From an uncultured Planococcus sp. (GTDB lineage: Bacteria > Bacillota > Bacilli > Bacillales_A > Planococcaceae): a DNA stretch of 64,000 bases. The stretch's first letter is position 1. Each line of letters starts with the position of its first letter. Location: positions 744,001 to 808,000 of the forward strand of contig CANLRI010000001.1 of the NCBI GenBank assembly GCA_947493585.1. Direction: 5' to 3'. Shown piece by piece: positions 1 through 13,537 of this stretch. The notes below the pieces were generated by a model. It had not been told where the DNA came from and did not search any database. It was given only the letters and a program-made list of their open reading frames with translations. The position numbers and the translations under genes are program-made.

Positions 1-584
1 ATTTTGTTACTTCCACTACCCATAAAACATTGCGCGGCCCTCGCGGCGGCTTGATTCTTTGCAAAGAAGAATTCGCGAAGAAAATCGATAAAATCATTTT
101 CCCAGGCATCCAGGGTGGCCCGTTGATGCACGTCATTGCAGCAAAAGCTGTCGCTTTCGGCGAAGCCCAGCAGCCAGAGTTCAAAGATTATATCGACCAA
201 GTCGTCAAAAATGCGAATGTTTTGGCGGATAGCTTAACGGCTGAAGGCGTAGATATCGTTTCCGGCGGCACAGACAACCATCTATTGCTGCTCGACCTCC
301 GTTCACTTAACTTGACGGGTAAAGTCGCAGAACATGTGTTGGATGAAGTCGGCATCACGACCAATAAAAACACCATCCCGTTCGATCCGGAAAGCCCATT
401 CGTCACATCCGGCATCCGTCTCGGAACAGCAGCCGTCACATCCCGTGGCTTCAAAGAAGAAGACATGAAAGAAATCGCTTCAATCATGGCGCTTCTATTG
501 AAAAACCCGGAAGACGAAGCTGTGAAGAAGGAAGCCGCTGAGCGTACAGCAAAATTGACAGCTGCCCATGCTTTGTATAAATAA
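1..584 (+). CDS. glyA: Serine hydroxymethyltransferase, C-terminal part (5' end outside window)
   Basis: PLP-dependent enzyme that interconverts serine and glycine with tetrahydrofolate, supplying one-carbon units in the cytoplasm. The reading frame is open from base 3 and begins inside the PLP-binding site: the residues [12 protein letters not shown] are visible, and the lysine at bases 24-26 is the Schiff-base lysine. The rest is the typical small domain, ending in TAA, followed by a terminator. The position upstream of upp and the atp operon matches B. subtilis. Only the C-terminal 193 or so codons are in the window, so the start and promoter cannot be judged. Confidence 0.97.
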   Translation, partial: FVTSTTHKTLRGPRGGLILCKEEFAKKIDKIIFPGIQGGPLMHVIAAKAVAFGEAQQPEFKDYIDQVVKNANVLADSLTAEGVDIVSGGTDNHLLLLDLRSLNLTGKVAEHVLDEVGITTNKNTIPFDPESPFVTSGIRLGTAAVTSRGFKEEDMKEIASIMALLLKNPEDEAVKKEAAERTAKLTAAHALYK

Positions 585-619
585 GCAGTTGATTATTTAG
601 ATGAATATTGAAATGAATA

Positions 620-649
620 AAGCCGCCGCATGCATTGGCGGCTTTTTTT
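620..649 (+). terminator. Rho-independent terminator after glyA
   Basis: The stem AAGCCGCC / GGCGGCTT has a short loop and is followed by a run of seven T, 36 bases after the glyA stop. Confidence 0.9.
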
Positions 650-685
650 CACCATACATAATGAGAAAAACTGGGAGGGACGCGT

Positions 686-2860
686 ATGCATCAATATGAA
701 ATCCAGGAAGACCGGAAAGTGATCATAGATTGGCTGCGCCGTCTCGGGATTGAATTCCACACGAGTTTTGTCGTCGTGAACCCGGAAATTTCCGACCACC
801 CAATCGCCTATGCCAATGAGGCGTTTTTTGAAATGACCGGTTATAACGAAGAGGAAGTTATCGGAAGAAACGGTAAATTCCTCCACGGAACGAAAACCGA
901 TGCCAATACCGGCAGCCAAATCCGCGAAGCGACGGCATCGGCGCAGCCCGGCATTTTTGAAATCGTTAATTACCGTAAAGACGGGACGCCTTTCTGGAAC
1001 GAAATCACCGTTCAGCCCTTGGCGTTTCCGGAAAAATCATTGCGCTATATCCTGATGCTTCAACGGGACATCAGCGACCGCCGGCGTGCGGAGACTTTGA
1101 TTGATTTACAGAAAGAGACGTATAAAGGCATTGAAAAAGGGCATGTGCTCGGAATGCTGCTGCAAAACATTTGCGAAACGGCTGAATCGTTTTTCCTTGA
1201 TGATTCACGCTGCACGGTCCTATTGGTGGACGAGGCGAAGCGTTTTCAGGTGGGGGCGGCGAAATCGATGCCGGAAGAATTCACAGTCGGGATGCGCGGT
1301 TTAGAAGTATCAGCCGATGTGAGCCCTTGCGGAGCGGCTTATCTGCGACAGCAGCCAGTCATTGTGGAAGATGTAGCACAGAATGCGCTTCTAAGCGGCC
1401 AGCAAGACGTTCTCGACAGGTTTGGGATCAAAGCGATTTGGTCCGTGCCGATTTTTAATGGCCAGGAAGAAGCAATTGGTACATTCGGGATTTACTTTCC
1501 GGAAGTCTATAAGCCTTCGCGCAAAGATCTGGTCTTTATGGAAGAAATCGCCTCGATCGTTTCCTTGGCAGTTAAATTCTCGCGCCAACAAGAAGAGATT
1601 TTGCGTCTTGCCTATATCGATGAGGAGTCAGGGCTGCCGAATCGCCATTATTTCCGCACCGAACTGAAAGAGCTGCTAAAGGATGGGAAAGAAGGTTTTG
1701 TCGCGTTTATCTCGGCAGACGAATTCATCAAAATCAGCGATCAATATGGGCATCGAGCAGGCAATGATTTATGCCGGGAGCTTGGACGCCGTCTCGTCCT
1801 TGCAGGCGGTGCCGGGGAAAAACTGGTCGCACGCTTTTCCGATTCGAGGCTGTCGCTCTACAGCACCATTCCTTTAACGCGCGCGCCTGAATTTCTGGAA
1901 GAGATTTTAAGCAGCCTAAGGGAGCCGGTATCGATCGGCGAGATGGATTTGTTTTTGACTGTCAAAGTCGGCGTGGCGATTGTCACGCCTGCCCAGCAGA
2001 ACGTGGAAGAGCTAGTTCGCTGTGCTGACAGTGCTTTATCGAAAGCGAAAGAACGCATTGGTGAAGCGGTCTGCTATTTTGAAAATGAACAAGATGAAGT
2101 GATGATGCGCGATTTGCGCGTGGCCAATGCATTGACGGCAGCGCTTAAACGAAAAGAAATCAGTGTCTTCCTTCAGCCGAAAGTGGCGCTCGAGAGCCGA
2201 GATATACTTGGCTTCGAGGCGCTGGCTCGCTGGAAATCGCCAGAACTTGGCGATATTTCGCCTGCCATTTTCATTCCGGCTGCGGAGAAGAACGGCAAGA
2301 TCCGCCAGCTCGAGCAGCATGTCATCGAGCAAGTCTTGTCTTGGCTAAAAAAACGCCAGGAGCAGGGGTTGGAGCTGCGCCAAGTGGCGATCAATATCTC
2401 GGCGGAACATTTTTTTCATCATTCCTTCGTGCCGCATTTGGTGGATGAAACGAAAAAATTCGGCGTGGATCCGAAATGGATTCAGTTGGAGATCACCGAA
2501 CGCATTGGGGTCGTCGATATCGATACGGCCGGGACGGTGTTCGATCAGTTGAAAAAATATGGCTTTGCGACTTCCATCGATGATTTCGGGACGGGCTATT
2601 CGTCGCTAAGCTATCTGCAAAAGCTACCTGTTGAAGAAATTAAGATCGACCGTTCTTTCGTGTCCAATATGGAAGAACACGGAACGCGTGCCGTCATTCG
2701 GACCATCATTCAACTGGCGGACAATTTAGGGCTGCGGGCAGTTGCGGAAGGCGTCGAAACAGAAGACGACCGGACGCAATTGCTTGGGATGGGCTGCACC
2801 ATCGCTCAAGGCTTTCTGTTCCACCGGCCGATGCCGATTGATGAAGCACATTTACTCTAA
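686..2860 (+). CDS. LOV-like PAS/GAF/GGDEF/EAL c-di-GMP signalling protein
   Basis: A 724-residue soluble protein. Residues ~25-135 are a PAS domain of LOV type, ~150-305 a GAF domain, ~310-440 a GGDEF domain and ~470-720 an EAL domain. The LOV core keeps the flavin-contacting pattern (NYRKDG, FWNE and a later LQRD), but the photoactive cysteine of GxNCRFLQG is glycine (Gly63 in GRNGKFLHG). The GGDEF signature is degenerate (SDSRL where GGDEF is expected), so cyclase activity is unlikely. The EAL domain looks intact (FEALARW, NIS, EITE, DDFGTGYSSL, KIDRSF, AEGVE, QGF), which suggests a c-di-GMP phosphodiesterase controlled by the N-terminal sensors. GGGAGG lies before the ATG. It is a single-gene unit between two terminators, in the place where glyA and upp are neighbours in relatives. 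Confidence 0.9.
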   Translation: MHQYEIQEDRKVIIDWLRRLGIEFHTSFVVVNPEISDHPIAYANEAFFEMTGYNEEEVIGRNGKFLHGTKTDANTGSQIREATASAQPGIFEIVNYRKDGTPFWNEITVQPLAFPEKSLRYILMLQRDISDRRRAETLIDLQKETYKGIEKGHVLGMLLQNICETAESFFLDDSRCTVLLVDEAKRFQVGAAKSMPEEFTVGMRGLEVSADVSPCGAAYLRQQPVIVEDVAQNALLSGQQDVLDRFGIKAIWSVPIFNGQEEAIGTFGIYFPEVYKPSRKDLVFMEEIASIVSLAVKFSRQQEEILRLAYIDEESGLPNRHYFRTELKELLKDGKEGFVAFISADEFIKISDQYGHRAGNDLCRELGRRLVLAGGAGEKLVARFSDSRLSLYSTIPLTRAPEFLEEILSSLREPVSIGEMDLFLTVKVGVAIVTPAQQNVEELVRCADSALSKAKERIGEAVCYFENEQDEVMMRDLRVANALTAALKRKEISVFLQPKVALESRDILGFEALARWKSPELGDISPAIFIPAAEKNGKIRQLEQHVIEQVLSWLKKRQEQGLELRQVAINISAEHFFHHSFVPHLVDETKKFGVDPKWIQLEITERIGVVDIDTAGTVFDQLKKYGFATSIDDFGTGYSSLSYLQKLPVEEIKIDRSFVSNMEEHGTRAVIRTIIQLADNLGLRAVAEGVETEDDRTQLLGMGCTIAQGFLFHRPMPIDEAHLL

Positions 2861-2887
2861 CCGGGGCAATTGCCCTGGTTTTTTATT
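2860..2887 (+). terminator. Terminator after the GGDEF/EAL gene
   Basis: ACCGGGGC / GCCCTGGT hairpin (one G-T pair) starting at the stop codon, followed by a T-rich tract. Confidence 0.8.
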
Positions 2888-2951
2888 TTTCCTGTGGAAG
2901 TTGACAGAATAATTCTAATGCAGGAGTCACGCTCTAAACCTTATCATTTTC

Positions 2952-2960
2952 TGTTATACT
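2952..2960 (+). promoter_or_regulatory. Possible extended -10 promoter for upp
   Basis: TGTTATACT is an extended -10 (TGn-TATACT) 36 bases before the upp start. No good -35 lies 16-18 bases upstream. A TTGACA at 2901 is too far away to pair with it. Confidence 0.4.
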
Positions 2961-2995
2961 GTTTAGGAAAATGTATGAAAAAGGAGAGATACACT

Positions 2996-3625
2996 GTGGG
3001 AAAAGTATTCGTTTTTGATCATCCGTTAATTCAGCATAAACTGACGTATATCCGCGACAAATCGACTGGAACAAAAGAATTCCGTGAATTGGTTGATGAA
3101 ATTTCAACTTTAATGGCTTTTGAAATCACACGCGAACTTCCGCTTCAAGAAATCGATGTGGAAACGCCGGTGCAAGTTGCTAAATCAAACGTTTTGGCCG
3201 GAAAGAAATTGGGCATCGTGCCGATTCTACGTGCGGGCATTGGAATGGTTGATGGCGTCTTGAAATTGATTCCAGCAGCAAAAGTCGGCCATATCGGCTT
3301 GTACCGTGACCCGGAAACTTTGCAGCCAGTGGAATATTATTTTAAAATGCCTTCGGATGTCTCTGAACGTGAATTGATCGTTGTCGATCCAATGCTCGCA
3401 ACAGGCGGCTCAGCAATCGAAGCAGTCAACTCGTTGAAAAAGCGTGGCGCGACAAAAATTAAATTCATGTGCATCATTGCGGCTCCAGAAGGTGTAGAAG
3501 CTTTGCAAAAAGCACATCCGGATGTCGATATCTATATTGCGGCACTCGATGAAAAGCTCAACGAGAAAGGCTATATTGTGCCTGGCCTCGGCGATGCTGG
3601 AGATCGCTTGTTCGGAACAAAATAA
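2996..3625 (+). CDS. upp: Uracil phosphoribosyltransferase
   Basis: Cytoplasmic salvage enzyme converting uracil and PRPP to UMP. I place the start at GTG 2996, preceded by AAGGAGAG. This gives 209 residues beginning (M)[10 protein letters not shown], the same length and N-terminus as the B. subtilis enzyme; the frame is open further upstream but would add about 40 residues with no family match. The PRPP-binding loop [11 protein letters not shown] and the C-terminal uracil-binding region (GDAGDR) are present. It is followed 19 bases later by the epimerase gene with no terminator between them, so the two are probably co-transcribed. Confidence 0.96.
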   Translation: MGKVFVFDHPLIQHKLTYIRDKSTGTKEFRELVDEISTLMAFEITRELPLQEIDVETPVQVAKSNVLAGKKLGIVPILRAGIGMVDGVLKLIPAAKVGHIGLYRDPETLQPVEYYFKMPSDVSERELIVVDPMLATGGSAIEAVNSLKKRGATKIKFMCIIAAPEGVEALQKAHPDVDIYIAALDEKLNEKGYIVPGLGDAGDRLFGTK

Positions 3626-3644
3626 GAAAGCGGGTTGATCAGAA

Positions 3645-4763
3645 GTGACGAAAAAATGGAAAGTGATGACGATTTTCGGTACACGTCCAGAAGCGATTAA
3701 AATGGCGCCTCTTGTGTTGGAATTGCAAAAGCACCCAGAAACAATCGAACCGCTTGTGACTGTGACCGCACAGCATCGCCAAATGCTTGACCAAGTGCTC
3801 GAAACATTCGGCATCACCCCCGATTTTGATTTGAACATCATGAAAGACCGCCAAACCTTGAGCGATGTCACAGTACGGGCTATGCAAGGCTTGGATGATG
3901 TGATGAAAGAAGCGAAACCGGATATCGTTCTGGTCCATGGGGATACGACAACGACATTCGCGGCAAGTTTAGCCGCTTTGTACAATCAAATCTCGATTGG
4001 GCATGTAGAAGCTGGGCTCCGGACCCACAATAAGTACTCTCCTTTCCCGGAAGAGATGAATCGCCAATTGACGGGTGTCATGGCGGACATCCATTTTGCG
4101 CCGACTGAGAAGTCTGCACAGAACCTGCGTGATGAGAATAAAAAAGAAGAAACCATCTATATTACGGGCAATACAGCAATCGATGCTTTGCAGACGACAG
4201 TGCGTGATAATTATCATCACCCGGTGCTCGATAAAATCGGCAGCGACCGCATGATTCTATTGACCGCCCATCGCCGTGAAAACCTGGGGGAGCCGATGCG
4301 TAATATGTTCCGTGCAATCAAACGCTTGACTGAAGAGCATGAGGATATTCAGGTGGTCTATCCGGTCCATATGAATCCGGCTGTACGGGAAGTGGCAGAT
4401 GAAGTGCTCGGGCGCGACCCGCGCATCCATTTGATCGAGCCGCTGGAAGTGTTGGATTTCCATAACTTCGCCGCCCAATCTTATTTCATCTTGACTGATT
4501 CAGGCGGGGTGCAAGAAGAAGCGCCGTCTCTCGGAAAGCCTGTTTTGGTATTGCGTGATACAACAGAACGCCCGGAAGGCATCGATGCTGGCACATTGAA
4601 ACTTGCCGGCACTGACGAAGAAACGATTTACCGCCTCGGCAAGGAATTGCTGACGGATGCAGCTGCCTATGAAGCGATGTCTCAAGCATCGAACCCATAC
4701 GGCGACGGGAAAGCATCCCAGCGAATCGTGGAAGCTTTGCATAAGTATTTCGGCGAGTTGTAA
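3645..4763 (+). CDS. wecB: UDP-N-acetylglucosamine 2-epimerase (non-hydrolysing)
   Basis: Interconverts UDP-GlcNAc and UDP-ManNAc, the precursor for teichoic-acid linkage units and for ManNAcA-containing polymers. It has 372 residues with a GTG start at 3645. Family motifs are FGTRPEAIKM at the N-terminus, HVEAGLRT, the FPEEMNR loop, LTAHRREN and DSGGVQEEA near the C-terminus, as in MnaA/WecB GT-B-fold enzymes. It sits between upp and the atp operon. The dehydrogenase that would oxidise its product is 40 kb away (44899-46176). The alternative name mnaA is equally valid. Confidence 0.95.
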   Translation: MTKKWKVMTIFGTRPEAIKMAPLVLELQKHPETIEPLVTVTAQHRQMLDQVLETFGITPDFDLNIMKDRQTLSDVTVRAMQGLDDVMKEAKPDIVLVHGDTTTTFAASLAALYNQISIGHVEAGLRTHNKYSPFPEEMNRQLTGVMADIHFAPTEKSAQNLRDENKKEETIYITGNTAIDALQTTVRDNYHHPVLDKIGSDRMILLTAHRRENLGEPMRNMFRAIKRLTEEHEDIQVVYPVHMNPAVREVADEVLGRDPRIHLIEPLEVLDFHNFAAQSYFILTDSGGVQEEAPSLGKPVLVLRDTTERPEGIDAGTLKLAGTDEETIYRLGKELLTDAAAYEAMSQASNPYGDGKASQRIVEALHKYFGEL

Positions 4764-4848
4764 GGAGGTATGGGAGGGGAGAGCTCACAGGATGTGGGGT
4801 GGCTGAGCATTGCGATAGGATGTTGTGTTCTTAGCATAGCTTCCATTC

Positions 4849-5100
4849 GGCTGCCTCCGCTTTTCTTGATATCTAGCTCCTCGGGTCATAAGCCGTTCCA
4901 GCATTGCGGCAAAGAGCGCCGCATCGCTGATCCGTCTTATGCCTGTCGAAGCTGAACAGGCGCCTCCGCTTTTCTTTGTGTCTAGCGTCAGCGGCCTGCC
5001 TCTCGGGTCGCAAGCCAATTTCCCTGTGCGGCTGGAAAGTGCCACTTCGGGAATTCGTCTTGCGCCTGTCGAGGCAAAACGGCCACTTCCGCTTTTCTTG
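4849..5100 (-). repeat. Two tandem units of hairpin repeat family D
   Basis: Read on the minus strand, each unit begins AAGAAAAGCGGA, contains paired segments such as GCCTGTTC...GACAGGC and GCGGCGC...GCCGC, and ends with CTAGATATC or CTAGACAC. The same pattern occurs on the plus strand at 6920-7063 and 10721-10879. The region holds no convincing gene; short open frames here are by-products of the GC-rich hairpins. It lies between wecB and the atp promoter. Confidence 0.75.
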
Positions 5101-5162
5101 TAACAAATTTGTCAATCATATGTCGGTGGGAAATGGCTTGTGAAGTTTTTCACTACATGCAA

Positions 5163-5191
5163 TTGACATGATTTTGCCCCTATTGTATGCT
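5163..5191 (+). promoter_or_regulatory. Sigma-A type promoter of the atp operon
   Basis: TTGACA (5163-5168), a 17-base spacer, then TATGCT (5186-5191). It lies about 120 bases upstream of the first atp gene and is the best promoter in the gap after wecB. Confidence 0.7.
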
Positions 5192-5309
5192 TACAAAGGG
5201 TCTGCATGAGAGGGTTTTCATACATAATTGATGTGCTATTGAAAGCCAGATGCGACTGCTCTTTTATGGGCGTGAATGTCAAATCATTATGAATTTCGAG
5301 GGGTTTATC

Positions 5310-5531
5310 ATGCACCCGAAAAAAAGTCCCTTACAAGCAATGGCGATTTATTCCGTCATTCTCTCACAACTTGTCGGGTCCGTACTAATCGGAGTCTTTA
5401 CAGGGATGTGGCTTGATGAGCAATTCGGAACCGCCCCGCTCTTTTTGATCATCTGCTTGCTCGTCGGCTTGAGTGCCGGGGTTTGGGCGATGCTTCAGAC
5501 CGTCCGAAAATTCGAATCAGGAGACATGTAA
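5310..5531 (+). CDS. atpZ: AtpZ/AtpI family small membrane protein (first gene of atp operon)
   Basis: A 73-residue protein with two predicted membrane helices (about residues 12-33 and 41-63), of the ATPase_gene1/AtpZ type (PF09527) found at the head of bacterial atp operons. Homologues are proposed to help c-ring assembly or transport Mg2+/Ca2+ together with AtpI. The start ATG 5310 is preceded by GAGGGG; an upstream in-frame extension lacks a ribosome site. It ends three bases before atpI. Confidence 0.85.
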   Translation: MHPKKSPLQAMAIYSVILSQLVGSVLIGVFTGMWLDEQFGTAPLFLIICLLVGLSAGVWAMLQTVRKFESGDM

Positions 5532-5534
5532 AAA

Positions 5535-6645
<1,111 letters not shown>

Positions 6646-6688
6646 GTATAAACTGCCTTCGGGCAAAACAAAAAAACAATTATCCTGA

Positions 6689-6916
<228 letters not shown>

Positions 6917-6919
6917 TTT

Positions 6920-7063
6920 CGAAAAGCGAAAGTGCCTGTTCAGCTCTGACAGGCATAAGGCAAACCAGCGAAGCGGCGTTCTTTGCCGCACAGCTGGGTT
7001 GACTTATGTCCCGAAGAGCTAGGCACTGGAGTCTAGACATCGCGAAAAGCGAATCTAGACACA
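6920..7063 (+). repeat. Family D hairpin repeat between atpE and atpF
   Basis: One full unit (GAAAAGCGAA ... GTCTAGAC) plus a truncated second unit (GCGAAAAGCGAATCTAGAC). Internal complementary segments include GTGCCT...AGGCAC and GCGGC...GCCGC. It is homologous to 4849-5100 (inverted) and 10721-10879. Confidence 0.75.
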
Positions 7064-7083
7064 GCAATTTATTACTGAAAAGC

Positions 7084-7122
7084 TAAATGGCGAGAATGCT
7101 CCGGCATGTTTTTCGCCATTTA
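7084..7122 (+). other. Inverted repeat between atpE and atpF
   Basis: TAAATGGCGA at 7084-7093 pairs perfectly with TCGCCATTTA at 7113-7122 around a 19-base loop. There is no clean T-run after it, so it is more likely an mRNA structure or weak attenuator than a strong terminator. Confidence 0.5.
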
Positions 7123-7179
7123 TGCTTGTATGATGCATTTTGGATTTCGACAGCACATCTAACGATTTTAAGCAGTATA

Positions 7180-7185
7180 TATAAT
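7180..7185 (+). promoter_or_regulatory. Possible internal promoter upstream of atpF
   Basis: A perfect TATAAT at 7180-7185, 44 bases before atpF. No recognisable -35 lies at the right spacing, so confidence is low. Confidence 0.3.
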
Positions 7186-7228
7186 AGAAGAAAAAGTATT
7201 TTAGGCTCTTGAAGGGAGTGAAACAATC

Positions 7229-7750
7229 GTGTTTTTTGATCACCTCGTACTCGGTGCAACCGGGGAGTTTTTGAATATTGGAGACATCATCGCAACATTG
7301 GTCATCTTTTTGCTCCTAATGGCCCTGTTAAAGAAATTTGCTTGGGGTCCATTGATGGGCGTTATGCAGCAACGTGAAGATCTGATCGCAAGTGAGATCG
7401 AAACTGCTGAAAAAAGCCGTCAGGAATCACAGCAAATGCTTGATGAGCAGCGCAACCTTTTGAAGGATGCCCGCAACCAAGCGCAGGAAATCGTTGAAAA
7501 TGCCAAGAAACAAGGCGAAGTTTCTCGTGAGGAAATCATTACGACAGCGCGTGCTGAATCTGCCCGCATGAAAGAATCCGCAGTGGCAGAAATTGCCAAC
7601 GAGCGCGAAAAAGCGATCGCAGCGGTTCGCGAAGAAGTTGTGGCCCTGTCCTTGTTGGCAGCTACGAGAGTACTCGATAAGGAAATCTCTGAGGAAGACA
7701 ACCGTCAGTTGATTAACGAAACGATTGCGAAGGCAGGCGAAGTGCAATGA
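7229..7750 (+). CDS. atpF: ATP synthase F0 subunit b
   Basis: A 173-residue peripheral-stalk subunit: one N-terminal membrane helix (about residues 12-32), then a long charged, Glu/Lys/Arg/Gln-rich helix that forms the stator dimer. The GTG start at 7229 has GAAGGGAG upstream. It overlaps atpH by four bases (ATGA), implying translational coupling. Length and architecture are normal for Bacillales. Confidence 0.96.
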   Translation: MFFDHLVLGATGEFLNIGDIIATLVIFLLLMALLKKFAWGPLMGVMQQREDLIASEIETAEKSRQESQQMLDEQRNLLKDARNQAQEIVENAKKQGEVSREEIITTARAESARMKESAVAEIANEREKAIAAVREEVVALSLLAATRVLDKEISEEDNRQLINETIAKAGEVQ

Positions 7751-8277
7751 GCCAAGTCGCTGAGCGCTACGCATCGGCATTATTCCAGGTAGCCAAAGAA
7801 CACAATGTGACTTTGGAAATCGAACAGGATCTCCGTGAAGTACGTAAAGTTTTCAAGTTGACTCCTGAACTTTACCAATTGATCGTGTCACCGAAACTTT
7901 CATCTGAAAAACGCACAAACCTCATCAACGAAGTGTTCCAAGGCGTTAACACATACGTCTTGAACACACTTCAAATGTTGGGTGAGCGCAGACGCATGAA
8001 CGAAGTCAGTGATATGACACAAGCATATATCAAGCTTTCAAACGAAGAGCAGGGAATCGAGGATGCAACCGTGTATTCAACCCGTCCATTGACGGAAGAA
8101 GAAACGGCATCTCTTTCCACGGCTTTCGCGAAAAGCATCGGCAAGAATTCTTTACGGATTGAAAACGTAATCGACCCATCATTGATCGGTGGATTGCGCC
8201 TTCAAATCGGAAACCGCATCTTTGACAGCAGCGTGAGCACGAAACTTGCCCGCTTGCAGCGTCAATTGATCGGCTAA
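7747..8277 (+). CDS. atpH: ATP synthase F1 subunit delta
   Basis: A 176-residue soluble stalk protein linking the b dimer to the top of F1. It starts AERYASALF, typical of the family, and has the conserved C-terminal segment IDPSLIGGLRLQIGNRIFD. The ATG overlaps the atpF stop. A 28-base gap leads to atpA. Confidence 0.96.
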   Translation: MSQVAERYASALFQVAKEHNVTLEIEQDLREVRKVFKLTPELYQLIVSPKLSSEKRTNLINEVFQGVNTYVLNTLQMLGERRRMNEVSDMTQAYIKLSNEEQGIEDATVYSTRPLTEEETASLSTAFAKSIGKNSLRIENVIDPSLIGGLRLQIGNRIFDSSVSTKLARLQRQLIG

Positions 8278-8284
8278 TTTATGA

Positions 8285-9814
<1,530 letters not shown>

Positions 9815-9847
9815 GCTCCCTGGCAGGATCGGAAGAAAAAATAATAA

Positions 9848-12763
<2,916 letters not shown>

Positions 12764-12766
12764 TAA

Positions 12767-12809
12767 AAAGGGACGGACAGAAGCGATTGGCTTCTGTCCG
12801 TCTTTTTTA
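12767..12809 (+). terminator. Terminator of the atp operon
   Basis: GACGGACAGAAGC pairs with GCTTCTGTCCGTC around a short loop, followed by TTTTTT. Confidence 0.95.
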
Positions 12810-12930
12810 TTAAGATATAGGCAAGATTTCACGAAAAACTCATGAAGTTTTATGCCATATAGAATGATTTCAGCTATACTAACAGCAGGGGTTTCAACAA
12901 ATACAATATGAGACAAAAGGAGAGTGTAGA

Positions 12931-13164
12931 GTGGAATTATACATCGGACAGCAGGCATTGATTTCAATCATCAGCCATATCTTTTTTACCGGCGTTTCGT
13001 TTTATGCATTACGGGCTGTGATGTTCGATAAATGGATAGCTAAACATCATGTGTTGCAAGCACAAATCTTGTACATATTTTTGAGCATAGTAATTGGAAC
13101 GGCCGTTTCCAACTTCTTTTTGGAAATTTCGGCATGGTCAAGGCAATTGCCGTACCTATTTTAG
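12931..13164 (+). CDS. ywzB: YwzB-like DUF1146 membrane protein
   Basis: A 77-residue protein with two predicted membrane helices, of the DUF1146/YwzB family by sequence and by position between atpC and murA as in B. subtilis. GTG start at 12931 with AAAGGAGAG upstream. Function is not established. YwmB, its usual partner in spore-formers, is missing here. Confidence 0.75.
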   Translation: MELYIGQQALISIISHIFFTGVSFYALRAVMFDKWIAKHHVLQAQILYIFLSIVIGTAVSNFFLEISAWSRQLPYLF

Positions 13165-13168
13165 CATG

Positions 13169-13219
13169 GCCGATTTGCCATGGAAATGCGGATGCATGCC
13201 GTTCCTATGGCAAATCGGC
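13169..13219. terminator. Hairpin after ywzB, possible terminator
   Basis: GCCGATTTGCCATGG (13169) pairs with CTATGGCAAATCGGC (ends 13219), with a single mismatch. Only a weak T-run follows (AATGTTTTAC). Confidence 0.55.
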
Positions 13220-13372
13220 AATGTTTTACTATTTCCCGGGAAATATTCACTGTCTAAGGGTTTATTTCTATTGAAGTGGGGAAACACTTAACTGTAATCA
13301 ATTTGTAATATTTCTTTTTGCGCCACGGACACAAAAATACCTATACATGCGAACAACATGGGGTATATTGAG

Positions 13373-13415
13373 TTTTTGATAAGAAAGCCTTGTAATGCTT
13401 GTTTCTTATCAAAAA
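13373..13415. promoter_or_regulatory. Perfect 14-bp inverted repeat overlapping the murA promoter (operator-like)
   Basis: TTTTTGATAAGAAA at 13373-13386 and its exact reverse complement TTTCTTATCAAAAA at 13402-13415 are separated by 15 bases. The second arm overlaps the -35 and spacer of the best promoter candidate for murA. No T-run follows on either strand as expected of a terminator. Confidence 0.55.
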
Positions 13416-13427
13416 AAAAGGTATTAT
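13399..13427 (+). promoter_or_regulatory. Candidate murA promoter
   Basis: TTGTTT (13399-13404), a 17-base spacer and TATTAT (13422-13427), about 110 bases before the murA start. Confidence 0.5.
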
Positions 13428-13537
13428 AGATAAGGTTTTCATTTTTTACTACCATAAACTACAGAGATTATTAATTGTGAAAATATACGTGAGAGCTGTA
13501 TAAATTAGGGAATATTAAACACATGGAGGGCTATGCT

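Noticed and set aside
4785..5045. Open frames between wecB and the atp operon
   Set aside because: Arg/Ser/Pro-rich translations of family D repeats without ribosome sites.
13094..13291. 65-codon plus-strand frame after ywzB
   Set aside because: Overlaps ywzB in another frame and runs through the downstream hairpin; no ribosome site.
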